Shown here: piece after piece, positions 63,763 through 64,000 of the stretch
Layout of the letters: the number at the start of each line of letters is the position of its first letter
Numbering within the stretch: position 1 is the first letter of the stretch
From: Lysinibacillus sp. PLM2
GTDB lineage: Bacteria > Bacillota > Bacilli > Bacillales_A > Planococcaceae
Assembly (NCBI GenBank): GCA_023168345.1
Contig: AP025689.1
Span: forward strand, 866,001-930,000
Length of the DNA: 64,000 bases
Direction of reading: 5' to 3'
Position numbers and translations under genes: made by a program
Notes under the pieces: generated by a model
Told to the model about the DNA's origin: nothing
The model's database searches: none
Seen by the model: only the letters and a program-made list of their open reading frames with translations

Positions 63763-64000
63763 ATGAAAAAAGTACTGATTATAAGCAATATGTATCCATC
63801 AATGGAGCATTTATCATATGGTATCTTCGTGAAAAATCAAGTGGAGCAGCTTCGTGAAAACGGGATAGAGTCTTTACTAGCAGTAAATGCTGATCCGAAA
63901 ACGGGAAAGTTAAATGTTCTAAAAAAATATGCAAAATGGGCAATTAAAGTGAACTCCAGCTTTAAAAAAAATAAGAAAGACATTGAGCTTACACATTGTC
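63763..64000 (+). CDS. Glycosyltransferase, family 4-like, N-terminal part (cut by window end)
   Basis: The first 79 residues are visible. MKKVLIISNMYPSMEHLSYGIFVKNQVEQLRE is the typical N-terminus of a GT-B (GT4) enzyme. It starts one base after the csaB stop, so both are in one operon for surface polysaccharide synthesis. The rest lies outside the window, so function cannot be narrowed. Confidence 0.85.
   Translation, partial: MKKVLIISNMYPSMEHLSYGIFVKNQVEQLRENGIESLLAVNADPKTGKLNVLKKYAKWAIKVNSSFKKNKKDIELTHC

Overview
The window is AT-rich Bacillales DNA, most like a Planococcaceae/Caryophanaceae member such as Lysinibacillus, Solibacillus or Kurthia. The genus is an inference. Support comes from strong Shine-Dalgarno sites, rho-independent terminators after most transcription units, nine proteins with SLH cell-wall-anchoring domains, a CsaB pyruvyl transferase (the enzyme that makes the SLH ligand) and SlpC-like S-layer signal peptides. 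No tRNA, rRNA or CRISPR array was seen.

Layout. 1-1530: two phased repeat arrays. 2200-6822: an RND efflux pair (lipoprotein adaptor and SwrC-like permease). 7519-19140: a compact operon-like run of 13 genes, the most unusual part of the window. It encodes a small coiled-coil protein, GTP cyclohydrolase I, a double-domain animal-type 6-pyruvoyl-tetrahydropterin synthase, an SDR reductase, an RsbT/RsbW-like kinase, an alpha/beta hydrolase, an acyl carrier protein, an acyl-AMP ligase, a two-TM HAMP sensor, a STAS protein, an RsbU-like PP2C phosphatase, a Jag_N-FapA (DUF342) beta-helix protein and a second STAS protein. 19680-23930: a large SLH protein with four ~227-residue beta-helix modules. 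24762-27383: an AlgI/AlgJ-like O-acetylation pair. 28034-30369: two GNAT-like genes. 30827-32566: a complete IS1182-family element sitting in a duplicated palindromic terminator. 32901-36906: an SLH 'choice-of-anchor I' protein and, on the minus strand, CstA. 37242-39134: a group IIC-like intron with a frameshifted reverse transcriptase, inserted between a minus-strand membrane-protein gene and its terminator. 39923: Hsp20. 42355-45407: a three-gene Gtr-type glucosylation system. 45617-56283: six SLH proteins, most of them peptidoglycan-active (CAP, two NlpC/P60, amidase, glucosaminidase). 56519: O-antigen-ligase-like protein. 59598: SLH phosphodiester glycosidase. 62622: CsaB, followed by a glycosyltransferase cut by the window end.

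How the parts fit. From 19.7 kb onwards the genes mostly build, decorate and remodel the cell envelope. CsaB pyruvylates the secondary polysaccharide that SLH domains bind, the AlgI/AlgJ and Gtr sets probably acetylate and glucosylate a wall polymer, and the SLH hydrolases act on peptidoglycan. The 7.5-19.1 kb operon is different: by inference it couples a pterin pathway (and perhaps an acyl-carrier product) to a kinase/phosphatase/STAS partner switch whose output is unknown and may be the FapA-like scaffold.

Many long intergenic regions hold tandem arrays built from short 'phrases' about 20-21 bp long (five per ~103-bp unit, seven per 142-bp unit) or from hairpins with a ~52-54-bp period. 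These arrays do not look like coding DNA, CRISPR or a mobile element I recognise.
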